Positions 10,748 to 21,272 of a stretch of DNA of 64,000 nt are shown here, piece by piece. The notes under the pieces are model-generated. The model did no database searches and was not told the DNA's origin. It worked only from the letters and a program-made list of their open reading frames with translations. Source of the DNA: Podospora comata (Eukaryota > Ascomycota > Sordariomycetes > Sordariales > Podosporaceae). Location: assembly GCA_017354895.1 (NCBI GenBank), contig CP071500.1:1-64000 (forward strand), in the 5' to 3' direction. Within the stretch, counting starts at the first letter, position 1; each line of letters begins with the position of its first letter. A program made the translations under genes and the position numbers.

Positions 10748-10821
10748 GGATAATATAGCTCAATAGGTAGAGCGACTGTATGTGGCACAGTAGGTTCTCT
10801 GTTCAAATCAGAGTATTGTCC
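10748..10821 (+). tRNA. trnH: tRNA-His (GUG)
   Basis: Acceptor GGATAAT/ATTGTCC, anticodon stem ACTGT/ACAGT with loop ATGTGGC (GUG), T stem CTCTG/CAGAG. Confidence 0.92.
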
Positions 10822-10840
10822 CTTTATTGTTTTTAGGAGG

Positions 10841-10874
10841 AGGAGCGCGGTGCTATATATAGCACCGCGCTCCT
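10841..10874. repeat. Perfect 34-bp palindrome with CTATATATAG centre
   Basis: The 34 bases equal their reverse complement: arms AGGAGCGCGGTG around CTATATATAG. The 10822-11127 spacer that holds it has no gene. It also contains TACGTA/GTACGTACT motifs and the inverted repeat at 11044-11083. Confidence 0.93.
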
Positions 10875-11043
10875 TATCCTTTTTTTCCTTACGCTAAGGA
10901 CTAGCACTACCTGCACACGATTTCTTGCGACGTATACGCTAGTATAACTAAGTCGTACGTACTACGTACTCCTTATATATTTAGGGTGCTGGGCTTACAT
11001 ACGTACGGCTATATATATAGATCTATAGCTCGTCATCTGTACG

Positions 11044-11083
11044 CGACGTAGTATGCATTACGGTATGTATGCATACTACGTCG
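11044..11083. repeat. 15-bp inverted repeat, hairpin
   Basis: Arms CGACGTAGTATGCAT (11044-11058) and its complement (11069-11083) with a 10-nt loop, just upstream of a GCGCAAGCTCT module and trnM. Confidence 0.88.
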
Positions 11084-11127
11084 AGCTCCCTCCTTGTGTG
11101 TGCGCAAGCTCTAATATAATAAACTAG

Positions 11128-11197
11128 GCCCGGGTAGTTTAAAGGTAAAACCTTAATTTCATACGTTAAAGATGAGAATTCGATTTTCTCCCCAGGT
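11128..11197 (+). tRNA. trnM: tRNA-Met (CAU), copy 1
   Basis: Acceptor GCCCGGG/CCCAGGT, anticodon stem TTAAT/GTTAA with loop TTCATAC, T stem GAGAA/TTCTC. Third CAU tRNA of the cluster. An identical second copy lies at 25885-25954. The 11198-11464 spacer that follows holds a GGTTGATT/GGCTGATT tandem (about 11200-11242) and no gene. Confidence 0.92.
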
Positions 11198-11464
11198 TAG
11201 TTGATTGGTTGGCTGATTGGTTGGTTGATTGGTTGGTTGATTTTTAGAATGAGGAGTTTTTATATGTTTTTATAGGAGCTTGCACGACTTCGCCATATAA
11301 GGTGGTGGCAGACATACATATATGTCACCGTACGTATGCGCCGTATTTATTTGAGTTATAACAGTAAAGAGCATCACATCGTTGCTTATTATTTAAGCAA
11401 GCTCGCTAATTATTAGCCGTTCAAGCTTGCTTAAAATAATAAAGCCTTAATTTTTTTTTATTTT

Positions 11465-13131
11465 ATGATATTTATAAGTATAATAGGATTATTACTGTCG
11501 AATGCCGTTACTTTAAGGCAGGATATGTCGGTTAACTTCAACCGAATTGCTCTTATAGATTTGATTTATTGTATTTTACATGATACAATGAGTTTGTCTA
11601 TAATTAATAAAGGTATTGGGCTACATGGAGGTTTATTACATATTACTAATATAACATTAATATTTCATATATTTTTTTTTTTAAGTATATTAATATTACA
11701 ATTAACGAGTTTCTACCCCCGAAAAGCCTGAATACCTGAACATTCATCATTAAAAGATATAATTTATCAAAAATTTTTAAATTATAGAACCAAAATTTTT
11801 TAATAAAATGGGGAACATATGAAAATTATCGAATATCCTTTAATATTATTATTTGTTATCTGTGGAGCAGTCTTTTTAATGTCTACGAATGATTTAGTTT
11901 CTATATTTCTTTCTATTGAATTGCAAAGTTATGGCTTGTATTTATTAAGTACTATTTATAGAAATTCTGAATTATCTACAGCAGGGGGTTTAATTTATTT
12001 TTTATTAGGTGGTTTAAGCTCGTGCTTTATTTTATTAGGTACAAGTTTATTATATATTAATTCTGGTACTACAAGTCTGGATGGGCTTTATATACTTAAT
12101 AGTATAAGTGATGTAAAAGATGGTGCTGCGGATATGCCTGCTTTAACTTCATGGTATAAATCATATTATTTAAATTTTGCTTTACTAGTATTTAGTATAG
12201 GGTTTTTATTTAAAGTAAGTGCAGCACCTTTTCATTTTTGATCTCCTGACGTATATGATGCTATACCCACTATAGTTACAACATTTGTGGCTATAATAGC
12301 TAAAATTTCTATTTTTATATTTTTGTTAGAATTAGTTTATCATACAAATAATTATTTATCAGAATTTAGTTGAACATACCTTTTATTAATAAGTTCTCTT
12401 TTTTCATTAATAATTGGAACTGTTGTTGGTTTGACACAATTTAGAATTAAGAGATTACTTGCGTACAGTACTATCTCTCATGTAGGTTTTATATTATTAG
12501 CTTTAAGTGGTTGTAGTATAGAATCAACACAAGCTTTTATATTTTATTTAATACAATATTCTATAAGTAATTTAAATGTGTTTATTATAATAATTACTAT
12601 AGGGTTTTCTTTATATGGTTATATAACAACAAATAAAGAATATAAAGATTTATTAGATAAAAATAACTCTCCAATACAAGTAATTAGCCAATTAAAAGGG
12701 TATTTCTATATAAATCCTTTATTATCTTTAAGTTTAGCTATCACAATTTTCTCTTTTGTGGGTATACCACCTCTAGTAGGGTTTTTGCCAAACAGATGGT
12801 ATTAAGTGCTGCTTTAGATAATGGTTATATTTTCTTAACTTTAATTGCAATACTTACTAGTGTAATTGGTGCAGTTTATTACTTAAATATAATAAAAAAA
12901 ATTTTTTTCTATTTACCTGATCATAGTATAAATCCTTCTATAGGTGAATTTTTATTTAAAAAGGGTTTAATCTTTGAAGCTGGGGATTTTAAGGGTAGAA
13001 TTACACTTATATCTAGCCCTTTTTCTATTACAATTTCTATAATTACATTGGTAATATTATTATTTATATTTATGAATAAAGAATGATTAAGTATGGGTAC
13101 CATATTGGTACAAGTTTTATTTAGTAATTAA
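11465..13131 (+). CDS. nad2: NADH dehydrogenase subunit 2
   Basis: Hydrophobic complex I subunit of the proton-pumping membrane arm. The start [13 protein letters not shown], the ...[14 protein letters not shown] linker and internal blocks such as [17 protein letters not shown] (about 12453-12506) are typical of fungal nad2. The stop TAA at 13129-13131 is followed at once by the nad3 ATG, the classic nad2-nad3 pair. Three one-base length differences break the frame: the T run 11796-11801 (one too many), the G run 11810-11813 (one too few) and the T run 12782-12786 (one too few). With these allowed for, the length is about 555 aa, normal for the family. I regard them as sequence errors because the protein is otherwise well conserved. 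Confidence 0.93.
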
Positions 13132-14815
13132 ATGAGTAGTATGACATTATTTATTTTATTTGTATCTATAATTGCTTTACTTTTTTTATTTATTAATTTA
13201 ATATTTGCTCCTCATAATCCTAAAAATTGAACAGGGAAATCAATTAATTGGGTAAAACTATCAAATTCCGGGAAAACCTTAAAGCTTCTGATACTAAGCA
13301 TTAATCGAAAGGTTAATTGTGGCTGAAGTAATTACTCAGGTATAGTAATAAGTCAGAAGATATACGAAAGTATAATAGGCAACCGCGGATCTAAGTCAGC
13401 TTTATTGTCTGTAAAAGAGCAACGAGTATACGGTAGTTGTACTAATAATTTAGTATTAAGATGTACTCTAGTGGGCTTAGAAATAAGTTATCAGGCTAAA
13501 ATCCCTTCTAACTCTATAAATTTTAAAAGAAATTTCAGTACCTTAGAATCTAAACTAAATCCTTCATACATCTCGGGGTTTGTAGATGGTGAAGGTTCTT
13601 TTATGTTAACTATAATAAAAGATAATAAATATAAGTTAGGTTGACGTGTAGTTTGTAGATTTGTAATAAGCTTACATAAAAAAGACTTAAGTTTATTAAA
13701 TAAGATTAAAGAATTTTTGATGTAGGTAATGTATTTCTTATGACTAAGGATTCTGCACAATATCGAGTAGAATCTTTAAAAGGTTTAGATCTTATAATTA
13801 ATCATTTTGATAAATACCCCTTAATAACTAAAAAACAAGCTGATTATAAGTTGTTTAAAATGGCTCATAATTTAATAAAAAACAAAAGTCATCTTACAAA
13901 AGAAGGATTATTGGAACTTGTAGCTATAAAGGCTGTAATAAATAATGGTTTAAATAATGATTTAAGTATTGCTTTCCCTGGTATTAATACTATTTTAAGA
14001 CCTGATACATCGTTACCTCAAATTCTGAATCCTTTTTGATTATCTGGATTTGTTGATGCAGAGGGTTGTTTTAGTGTCGTAGTTTTTAAGTCTAAAACAT
14101 CTAAATTAGGAGAAGCAGTTAAATTAAGTTTTATTTTAACTCAAAGTAATAGAGATGAGTATTTAATAAAAAGCTTAATTGAATATTTAGGGTGTGGTAA
14201 TACAAGTTTAGATCCTAGAGGTACTATTGATTTTAAAGTAACTAATTTTTCTAGTATAAAAGATATTATTGTTCCATTTTTCATTAAATATCCTTTAAAA
14301 GGAAATAAAAATTTAGATTTCACAGATTTTTGTGAAGTCGTAAGATTAATGGAAAATAAATCGCATTTAACTAAAGAAGGATTAGATCAAATAAAAAAAA
14401 TCCGTAATAGAATGAATACGAATAGAAAATAATAGTTAAAATCAAGGCGCAAGCTCTAAAATTTATAGATATGAGAAATTTAGCTTAAACGTATCAAGAG
14501 AAGTATAGCATATTTGAATGTGGTTTTCATAGTTTTTTAGGGCAAAATAGAACACAATTTGGTGTTAAATTTTTTATTTTCGCTTTAGTATACTTATTAT
14601 TAGATTTAGAAATATTATTAACTTTTCCTTTTGCTGTTAGTGAGTATGTCAATAATATTTACGGTTTAATTATATTATTAGGGTTTATAACTATTATAAC
14701 TATAGGTTTTGTTTATGAATTAGGTAAAAGTGCATTGAAAATTGATAGTAGACAGGTAATAACAATGACAAGGTTTAATTATTCTTCAACAATAGAGTAT
14801 TTAGGTAAAATATAA
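13132..14815 (+). CDS. nad3: NADH dehydrogenase subunit 3 (one intron)
   Basis: Complex I membrane subunit. Exon 1 is 13132-13221 (30 codons, ending LIFAPHNP) and exon 2 is 14492-14815, beginning [20 protein letters not shown], the conserved nad3 segment with its cysteine. The total of 137 aa is the usual size, and both exons are open without slips. The start directly abuts the nad2 stop, so the two are surely co-transcribed. Confidence 0.95.
13222..14491 (+). mobile_element. nad3 group I intron
   Basis: Exon 1 ends in T and the intron ends in G, as for group I. The core lies 5' of the ORF: TTCCGGGAAAACCTTAAAGCT near 13264, CGCGGATCTAAGTCAG near 13384 and GTAAAAGAGCAACGAG near 13410. The same core type is found in the atp6 intron, which carries a different endonuclease family. 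A GGCGCAAGCTCT module lies at 14445-14456. Confidence 0.9.
13405..14432 (+). CDS. LAGLIDADG homing endonuclease in the nad3 intron
   Basis: Two LAGLIDADG helices are present: [15 protein letters not shown] near 13569 and [15 protein letters not shown] near 14038. Both halves end in the usual HLTKEGL motif. One frame slip lies in the T run near 13715 (GAATTTTTGATG; one T more restores the conserved EFFDVGNVF reading). The start codon is uncertain. Such enzymes cut intronless alleles and spread the intron, and some also act as maturases. Confidence 0.85.
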
Positions 14816-15071
14816 ATTTGGACTTTATTTTATAAAATGCCAATTTTGTACTTCTGCTGATTACTTAATTTGTACTTCGAGCTTACGCCGAAGCACGAAG
14901 TAGTGCTAATATTTAGCGAAAGGCAAAAAAAAATTTTTTTTTAGGTGTAAGCTCTATAAATTGTAAATAATATATTATATACCTAGATATAGCTGTTTAT
15001 GTTTAATATTAATAAAATTAATGCGGGTGGCGGCATATGTTGGCTAGCTAAAAAGTCACCTTTTATTTTTT

Positions 15072-15142
15072 TTCCCATTAGCTCAATGGTAGAGCAGAAT
15101 ACTTCTAATATTACGGTTTTTAGTTCGAGTCTAAAATGGGAA
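15072..15142 (+). tRNA. trnR: tRNA-Arg (UCU)
   Basis: Acceptor TTCCCAT/ATGGGAA, D stem GCTC/GAGC, anticodon stem GAATA/TATTA with loop CTTCTAA (UCU), T arm with GTTCGAGTC. It stands alone between nad3 and rns. Confidence 0.92.
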
Positions 15143-15539
15143 TCATTATTTATCCTTATACTTTTAAAGTATATACAGTTATTATATTACTTTTTTTACT
15201 GATCTGATATTTATGGCTTTACTTTTAAATTTATTTAGTAGATAATTCGCCCCCCCTTTTCTTTACTCAGCCTGATTTTTTTTTTCATGCTATATCTGAG
15301 TCTTCGTACGGGATATTTATACTTCGTCTGCGCTATATATAGCGAGGAGCTTGCGCTATATATAGCGCAAGCTCCTCCTCGACATACTTCGTCAGTATGT
15401 ATGTATGCTTGCGCCCTCCTCGCTCTAAAGTATCTTAAAATATATTAGTGATGTTATTGTAATTTAATTTAATTTAATTTATAATATCATTAATTGATAA
15501 AGTGGTGTTAAATAAGGCGCGGCGCAAGCTCGCCTTTAC
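15143..15539. repeat. Spacer with perfect palindrome before rns
   Basis: No gene. A perfect 34-bp palindrome at 15344-15377 has arms GAGGAGCTTGCG around CTATATATAG. It is flanked by GCTATATATAGCG (15331-15343) and by ACATACTTCGTC-GTATGT modules (about 15380-15400). A GGCGCGGCGCAAGCTC module lies just before rns (about 15515-15531). Confidence 0.85.
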
Positions 15540-17312
15540 TCACTTTAACCAAAGTTGAGTTTGGTGATGGCTCTGATTGAACACTGTCCAAATACTTGAC
15601 ACATGCTAATCGAACGTTTAATTAAATTTTACAGTTGCAGTAAAGTTATTCTTTCCTTTCTGTAAAACTGGTTATTAAGGAGGTTTAAATTTAGGGTTTA
15701 TTCTCCTCTATTTATAAGGTTAATCTCTCTAAAGGGGTTTTTTTTTAATTAAAAGTGGTGTACAGGTGAGTATTATGGTTTTTTGTACTACCTAAAAGTA
15801 AAGGCAAATCCTTTATAGTAATAAAGAACGGTCATGTTCGCTTTTAGATGAAGATAAAAAATCTCGGGGAAAGGTAGTTGTTAAGGTAATTGCTTAACAA
15901 GCCTAGTATTCTCTTAGTCGAAGCTGAGAAAGGTTGATCGACCACATTGGGGATGAAAAAATCCCAAGGCAAACGAAGTACAGCAGTGAGGAATATTGGT
16001 CAATGGCCTAACGGCTGAACTGGTAACTTGGAAGAATGGCTCCATAAAAATGGAGTTAATCGATTTATCGAATAAAATTCTGTATACATACCTATAATGA
16101 CGGTATGTACATCTTGTCTTGACCAATTGCGTGCCAGCAGTCGCGGCAATACGTAAGAGACTAGTGTTATTCATCTTAAATAGGTTTAAAGGGTACTTAG
16201 ACGGTAGAATTTGCCTTAACGGGAACAATTTTACTAGAGTTTTATATAAGAAGATCTTACTCTAGAGTGTAGAGTTGTAATTCATTAATACCTAGGGGAC
16301 TGGTAAAGGCGAAGGCAATCTTTTATATAAAAACTGACGTTGAAGGACGAAGGCTTAGGTCACAAAAAGGATTAGATACCCAAGTAGTCTTAGCAGTCAA
16401 TTATGAATGCCATAGGTTAGATATAGTTAAATACAAACAAGGGCGTAAGCTCGTATTAAATTTTACCATCTAGTCTATAAATGAAAGTGTAAGCATTTCA
16501 CCTCAAGAGTAATGTGGCAACGCAGGAACTGAAATCACTAGACCGTTTCTGACACCAGCAGTGAAGTATGTTATTTAATTCGATGACCCACGAAAAACCT
16601 TACCACAACTTGAATATAAAAAAATGCTATCTACTACCATCACTTATTTAAAGGTAGCGGCGCGGGGCGGCGAAAGCTCCTCCTCGCTCTAAATTTAAGT
16701 GTTAGGCGCAAGCTCTAAGATATATAGCTGGCTAAATATTATTTAGCTAACTATGCTTTTAGGTTATAGATTAATGCAAGTATTATACAAGTGTTGCACG
16801 GCTGTCTTCAGTTGATGTTGTGAAACTGTGGTTCGGTCCATGGAATTAACGAAAACCCTTGCTTTATTTGTAAATTATAAAATAAAGCAGTTCACCTGTA
16901 TATGGGTTATGATAAAAGGGATCAAGACAAGTCCTCATGGCCTTGATGTTGTGGGCTATAGACGTGCCACATGTACCTAAACAAAGAGATGCAAAAATGT
17001 GAATTTTAGCTAATCTCCCAAAATAGGATAAAATTAGATATGGATTGTAGTCTGAAACTCGGCTATATGAATAAGAAATTGCTAGTAATCGTGGATCACC
17101 ATGACACGGTGAATATAACTTCGGATTGGTACTAACCACTCGTCACATGCTGAAAGGAGTATGCGCAATAAGTTTGCTGTTCTGTATTAAACAAGAATAG
17201 ATGACGGTGCAAGCTAGATTTTATTTTTTAATATGGGGCTCTTCGTATGTGTGACTCTGATTAGTGTAAAGTCGAAATACGGTTCGTGTAGTGGAAGTTG
17301 CACGGGACTTAT
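15540..17312 (+). rRNA. rns: Small subunit ribosomal RNA
   Basis: Mitochondrial 16S-type rRNA without intron. Landmarks: GGTGATGGCTCTGATTGAAC near 15562, GTGCCAGCAGTCGCGGCAAT near 16130 (the 530 loop), GGATTAGATACCC near 16369, and the 3' domain with GTCGAAATACGGTTCGTG near 17271. The ends are estimated by similarity. A variable helix (about 16665-16715) contains a GGCGCGGGGCGGCGAAAGCTCCTCC block and a GGCGCAAGCTCT module, showing the GC repeats have entered a structural RNA. Confidence 0.93.
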
Positions 17313-17430
17313 TATACTTAACAATAAAAATTTTTATGAAAATCCTCAAATCAAATTTTGATTGATTTTTATATATATATAGGAATATATTCTAAATATC
17401 ACTTGTTATATTTATTATATACTATATATA

Positions 17431-17517
17431 AGGAGAGTCCCGTTTGTTGGTATGACGGGTTAAGCTGTAAACTTAATGACTAATAAAGTCATCGAAGGTT
17501 CAATTCCTTTCTTTCCT
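17431..17517 (+). tRNA. trnY: tRNA-Tyr (GUA)
   Basis: Class II. Acceptor AGGAGAG/CTTTCCT, D stem CCG/CGG, anticodon stem TTAAG/CTTAA with loop CTGTAAA (GUA), variable stem TGACT/AGTCA, T arm GAAGGTTCAATTCC. The rns-trnY-cox3 order is common in Pezizomycotina. Confidence 0.93.
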
Positions 17518-17744
17518 ACTATAAAGGGTGGACACACACGCCTTTATAAAAATTGGTTAGGCGTACTGCATACATACATACTGACGAAGTATGTATGTCT
17601 GCTATATAAATAAAAAAAAATTTTTTTTATTAAAAAGATAATAATATACTAGCCTTTTTTGCTCAAAACAAAACAAAACAAAACAGAAAAAAAAACAAAT
17701 AAATCAAATCAAGTAAAAAAATAAAAAAAAAATAAAACGATAAA

Positions 17745-18554
17745 ATGACTAATTTAATTAGAAGTAATTTTCAAGATCATCCGTTTCATTTAGTATCTCC
17801 ATCTCCATGACCCTTATATACTAGCGTTAGTTTATTAAATTTAGCTACTAGTGCTGCTTTATCTATGCATAATTTTAATAATAGTTATTATTTATTTTTT
17901 ATCTCTTTAATATTAGTTATTTCATCTATGGCTTTCTGATTTAGAGATATAATATCAGAAGCTACTTTATTAGGGGATCATACATTAGCAGTACAAAAAG
18001 GATTAAATTTAGGTGTTATACTTTTTATAGTATCTGAAGCACTATTTTTTTTAGCTATATTTTGGGCTTTCTTTCACAGTTCATTGACACCTACTGTAGA
18101 ATTAGGATCTCAATGACCACCTATAGGTATTGAACCTATAAATCCTTTTGAATTACCTTTACTTAATACAGTAATACTTTTATCTAGTGGTGCAACAGTA
18201 ACTTACGCTCATCACTCTTTAATTCATGGGGAAAGAAAAGGAGCTTTATATGGGTCTATTATTACTATATTACTAGCTATAATATTTACAGTATTCCAAG
18301 GAGTTGAGTATAATGTTTCATCTTTTACTATTAGTGATGGTGCTTTTGGTACATGTTTTTATTTTGGGACAGGTTTCCACGGGTTCCACGTGATAATTGG
18401 AACAATATTTTTAGCGGTAGCTTTATGAAGAATATTTGCTTACCATTTAACTGACAACCATCATGTAGGTTTTGAAGGTGGTATTTTATATTGACATTTT
18501 GTGGATGTAGTTTGACTTTTTTTATATGTTTCAATTTATTATTGAGGTTCTTAG
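17745..18554 (+). CDS. cox3: Cytochrome c oxidase subunit 3
   Basis: Core membrane subunit of complex IV. Open over 270 codons (269 aa, the usual length) from ATG 17745 to TAG 18552-18554. Conserved blocks include [15 protein letters not shown] at the N-terminus, [19 protein letters not shown]-type sequence near 18025, [25 protein letters not shown] and the C-terminal [23 protein letters not shown] codes for Trp at several of these places, which sets the genetic code. No intron and no frame slip: the only multi-transmembrane core gene in the window that is entirely clean. Confidence 0.98.
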
Positions 18555-18563
18555 TATATTATT

Positions 18564-18597
18564 CATCATTTCCAAATTAACATCATTTCCAAATTAA
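18564..18597. repeat. 17-bp tandem duplication behind cox3
   Basis: CATCATTTCCAAATTAA occurs twice head to tail between the cox3 stop and trnK. Confidence 0.93.
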
Positions 18598-18611
18598 CAC
18601 CAATATACAAA

Positions 18612-18682
18612 AGGATCTTAGTATAATGGTAATACATGTGACTTTTAATCATTCGGTCATCGGTTCGAATCCGGTAGATCCT
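18612..18682 (+). tRNA. trnK: tRNA-Lys (UUU)
   Basis: Acceptor AGGATCT/AGATCCT, anticodon loop CTTTTAA (UUU), T arm with GGTTCGAATCC. Confidence 0.92.
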
Positions 18683-18814
18683 ATATATAATGTATATTCT
18701 TAATTTTTTGCGTAATACTACGTACGTAGTACTGCGTATTGCATATAGTATACTGCTGATCCCTTTGCATGCGAAGCCTAAATAAGTATGCCTACATAGC
18801 ATTAAGCTAATGCT

Positions 18815-18885
18815 GCGATATTAGTCTAATTGGTAAAACGTCCATCTTCCAAATGTTCTTTGTGAGTTCGAATCTCACATATCGT
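18815..18885 (+). tRNA. trnG: tRNA-Gly (UCC)
   Basis: Acceptor GCGATAT/ATATCGT, D stem GTC/AAC region, anticodon loop CTTCCAA (UCC), T stem TGTGAG/CTCACA. Confidence 0.88.
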
Positions 18886-19112
18886 ATATTAAATTTACGG
18901 TGCAAGCTCTTTTACTATCTTTCTATAAGGAGCACGGTGTACGTACGAAGTCGCCTGCAGCCACGTCATACCACACCGCACCACACTCACTTTATTTTGA
19001 GGAGGAGGAGGAGCTTGCGCCTCGCTATATATAGCGCCGTATACATATAGACATACTTCGTCAGTATGTATGCAAGCTCTAAGCTCGATTTAGTGTTAAT
19101 AACTTAACTTAA

Positions 19113-19184
19113 GAATTAGTAACTTAATTGGTAGAGGGTTTCCTTGTCACGGAAGCAGATGCCGGTTCGATGCCGGTCTAGTTC
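19113..19184 (+). tRNA. trnD: tRNA-Asp (GUC)
   Basis: Acceptor GAATTAG/CTAGTTC, anticodon stem TTTCC/GGAAG with loop TTGTCAC (GUC), T arm GCCGGTTCGATGCCGGT. Confidence 0.92.
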
Positions 19185-19194
19185 GTACTTTATG

Positions 19195-19274
19195 GGAAAA
19201 GTTGCCATAGGTAAGGTAAGATATTTGCTAAATATTGTGTTTAAGCACCTGGGTGTTCGAGTCACCTCTTTTCC
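19195..19274 (+). tRNA. trnS: tRNA-Ser (GCU)
   Basis: Class II. Acceptor GGAAAAG/CTTTTCC, anticodon stem GATAT/ATATT with loop TTGCTAA (GCU), variable arm, T arm GGTGTTCGAGTCACC. Confidence 0.92.
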
Positions 19275-19314
19275 GTTAGTTAAATTCCTTGTAAGGCGCA
19301 GCCTAGCACACATA

Positions 19315-19384
19315 AAGAGTATAGTTTAAAGGTAAAACAGAAAGCTTCAACCTTTAATTTCTTAGTTCGAGTCTAAGTGCTCTT
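19315..19384 (+). tRNA. trnW: tRNA-Trp (UCA)
   Basis: Acceptor AAGAGTA/TGCTCTT, anticodon stem GAAAG/CTTTA with loop CTTCAAC (UCA), T stem TTAG/CTAA. The UCA anticodon reads both UGA and UGG and confirms genetic code 4. Confidence 0.93.
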
Positions 19385-19501
19385 GTTCCAGGTGCAAGCT
19401 CCCTTTGGCTGTATAACTTTCTTAAATATTTTGGATCACTTCGAGCCTACACCTGGGAATAAATAACCCTATGGTTGATGATACTGGGTGGTGAGTATCA
19501 C

Positions 19502-19521
19502 GTACAGACGTATGTCTGTAC
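19502..19521 (+). promoter_or_regulatory. nad6 leader hairpin
   Basis: GTACAGAC-GTAT-GTCTGTAC, an 8-bp stem with a 4-nt loop, ending 36 bases before the nad6 ATG. The same hairpin precedes the chimeric ORF at 21218-21237. A role in RNA processing or translation is inference. Confidence 0.6.
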
Positions 19522-19557
19522 TTATCCTCTTAATAATAAATATTAAAAATATTATTT

Positions 19558-20222
19558 ATGAATAGTAACTATCCCTTATTTTGAATAAACGAAATTTTAA
19601 CAAATGGTTTTGTTGAATACATATTAGATATATTTTCAATAATGGCTTTTCTTACAGGAATATACGTTATTTTAACTAAAAACCCTATTGTATCCGTATT
19701 ATTTTTAATACTATTATTTGGAGGTATTTCCTCTTATTTGAATATAATAGGTCTAAATTTCATAGGTTTATCATATATAATAGTATATATAGGTGCTGTA
19801 TCTATATTATTTTTATTTATCTTGATGTTAATAAATATTAGAACAAGTGAACTTCAAAGTAATACTAGTAATAGTATTCCTTTAACAATATTTATTGGAA
19901 TTATATTTAGTAATTTTTATTTCCAATGTTACCTTATGATATTGTCATGTTAAGTAATTTCTATAATAACTATTTTAGCGAGGATTTTTATACAATAGAT
20001 GTAAATATAAATGATAATAATTTGAATAATTTATACAATAATGTACTGTATTTTATGACTAGTGTAATATGGGATGGATCTGTAATAGACTTTAATCATA
20101 TAACAGCTATAGGTAATATAATGTATACTATTTATAATATATGACTAATAATCGCTAGTTTTATACTTTTACTAGCAATGGTGGGATCAATTGTTATAAC
20201 AATAAAACAAAGAAAAATTTAG
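19558..20222 (+). CDS. nad6: NADH dehydrogenase subunit 6
   Basis: Complex I membrane subunit. It starts MNSNYPLFWINEILTNGFVE and contains the conserved NPIVSVLFLILLFGG and LSYIIVYIGAVSILFLFILM segments. A one-base deficit in the C run at 19923-19924 splits the frame: upstream ends ...FSNFYF, downstream continues PMLPYDIVMLSNFYNNY. With it allowed for, the protein has 221 aa, normal for Pezizomycotina. Its first 33 codons and its leader are duplicated at 21218-21376. Confidence 0.94.
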
Positions 20223-20351
20223 GTGGGTGCAAGCTCGACATACTTCGACAGTACGTCGGGCGAAGTATGTCTGTATATATGCGGCGCTATATATAGGAGG
20301 CGCAAACTCCTCCTCACTCTATAATTAAAAAAAATTTTTACCATAATTTAA

Positions 20352-20422
20352 AAGAAATTAGCTCAACGGTAGAGCAACCGTTTTACACACGGAAGGCTAT
20401 GAGTTCGAATCTCCTATTTCTT
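20352..20422 (+). tRNA. trnV: tRNA-Val (UAC), copy 1
   Basis: Acceptor AAGAAAT/ATTTCTT, D stem GCTC/GAGC, anticodon stem ACCGT/ACGGA with loop TTTACAC (UAC), T stem ATGAG/CTCCT. A second copy at 28854-28924 differs by one base in the D loop. Confidence 0.92.
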
Positions 20423-20684
20423 ACAAGGCTGGTGCGATATGATTTTGCACCGCGCCTGGATAAAATGAGACTTAAAAAAGATATAATAAATTAAAGTATA
20501 AAAGTAAAACACGATGTCCGGGTTATGCACGTAGGACGGCGTTGGACGTGCTTACTGCTGGTCTGCGGGCATTATATATAATATCGACGTGGGATATATA
20601 GACATACTTCGTCGTCTTACAGACGTACTGACGAAGTATGTCTGTATGCCTGCAGTTACATATTCATTAAAGTTTACACTTAAA

Positions 20685-20754
20685 GCCCCTATAGCTCAAT
20701 GGTAGAGCATAATACTGTTAATATTATGATAGATGTTCGATTCATCTTGGGGGC
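20685..20754 (+). tRNA. trnN: tRNA-Asn (GUU)
   Basis: Acceptor GCCCCTA/TGGGGGC, D stem GCTC/GAGC, anticodon stem TAATA/TATTA with loop CTGTTAA (GUU), T arm GATGTTCGATTCATC. Its 5' part recurs as a fragment at 36779-36799. Confidence 0.93.
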
Positions 20755-21272
20755 TATGCCATTTAGTTAAGACTTAGTTGAATATTCATTTGGTGGGATC
20801 TACCGGATTTGAATCAATGACTTAATTTTTGACCTTTTCTTAACTATTGGCAGTGCTCGCTCGATATAAACAAACTATTAAAACATGAAAAATAAAAATA
20901 CTAGGCGCAAGCTCCCTTTGACGGGATTAGCTCCGGGTGCGCAAGCTATGCAAGCTCTGGTGAAAAAAAAAATTCTTGGGAATAAGTAGTTGTTAAGGTA
21001 ATTGCTTAACAAGTTTGGGGTTTCTTAAATCCTATAATAGCTTATATGATAATAGACAGCTATATGACGAGCTTGCGCCTGGTAATTGTTGTTACATATT
21101 GCATATAACTTTCTTAAGTACTCCAGACTAGTTTCGCCGTCATCATCCTCATCTATTTAGAGGATGATGATGATGGTGATTAACCTACCGGATGATTAGT
21201 ATTACATACAGACAGACGTACAGACGTATGTCTGTACTTATTCTCTTAATAATAAATATTAAAATATTATTT
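20755..21272. repeat. Spacer with rns fragment and duplicated nad6 leader
   Basis: No gene. A 28-nt exact copy of rns (20986-21013 equals 15874-15901, beginning GTAGTTGTTAAGG) sits after a run of A, with similar flanking bases. A CATCATCATCC/GGATGATGATG hairpin lies at about 21139-21175. The nad6 leader, with its GTACAGAC hairpin, is repeated at 21218-21272. Several GCGCAAGCTC modules lie near 20905-20960. Confidence 0.8.

Noticed and set aside
9137-11110. Regularly recurring GCGCAAGCTC modules as a CRISPR array
   Set aside because: Spacing is irregular, orientation varies, tRNA genes lie between copies, and the genome is mitochondrial.
11796-12786. Programmed frameshifting in nad2
   Set aside because: No slippery heptamer with pseudoknot is evident and the same kind of run-length slips occur in many genes, in both directions.
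15914-17139. Minus-strand ORFs in rns
   Set aside because: Antisense to conserved small-subunit rRNA blocks.
18331-18534. Minus-strand ORF inside cox3
   Set aside because: Antisense shadow of a fully conserved cox3 segment.
20514-20572. tRNA-like segment with ATGTCCG/CGGGCAT ends
   Set aside because: The acceptor-like pairing is good, but there is no T arm with TTCRANY and no credible anticodon loop; a standard tRNA cannot be drawn.
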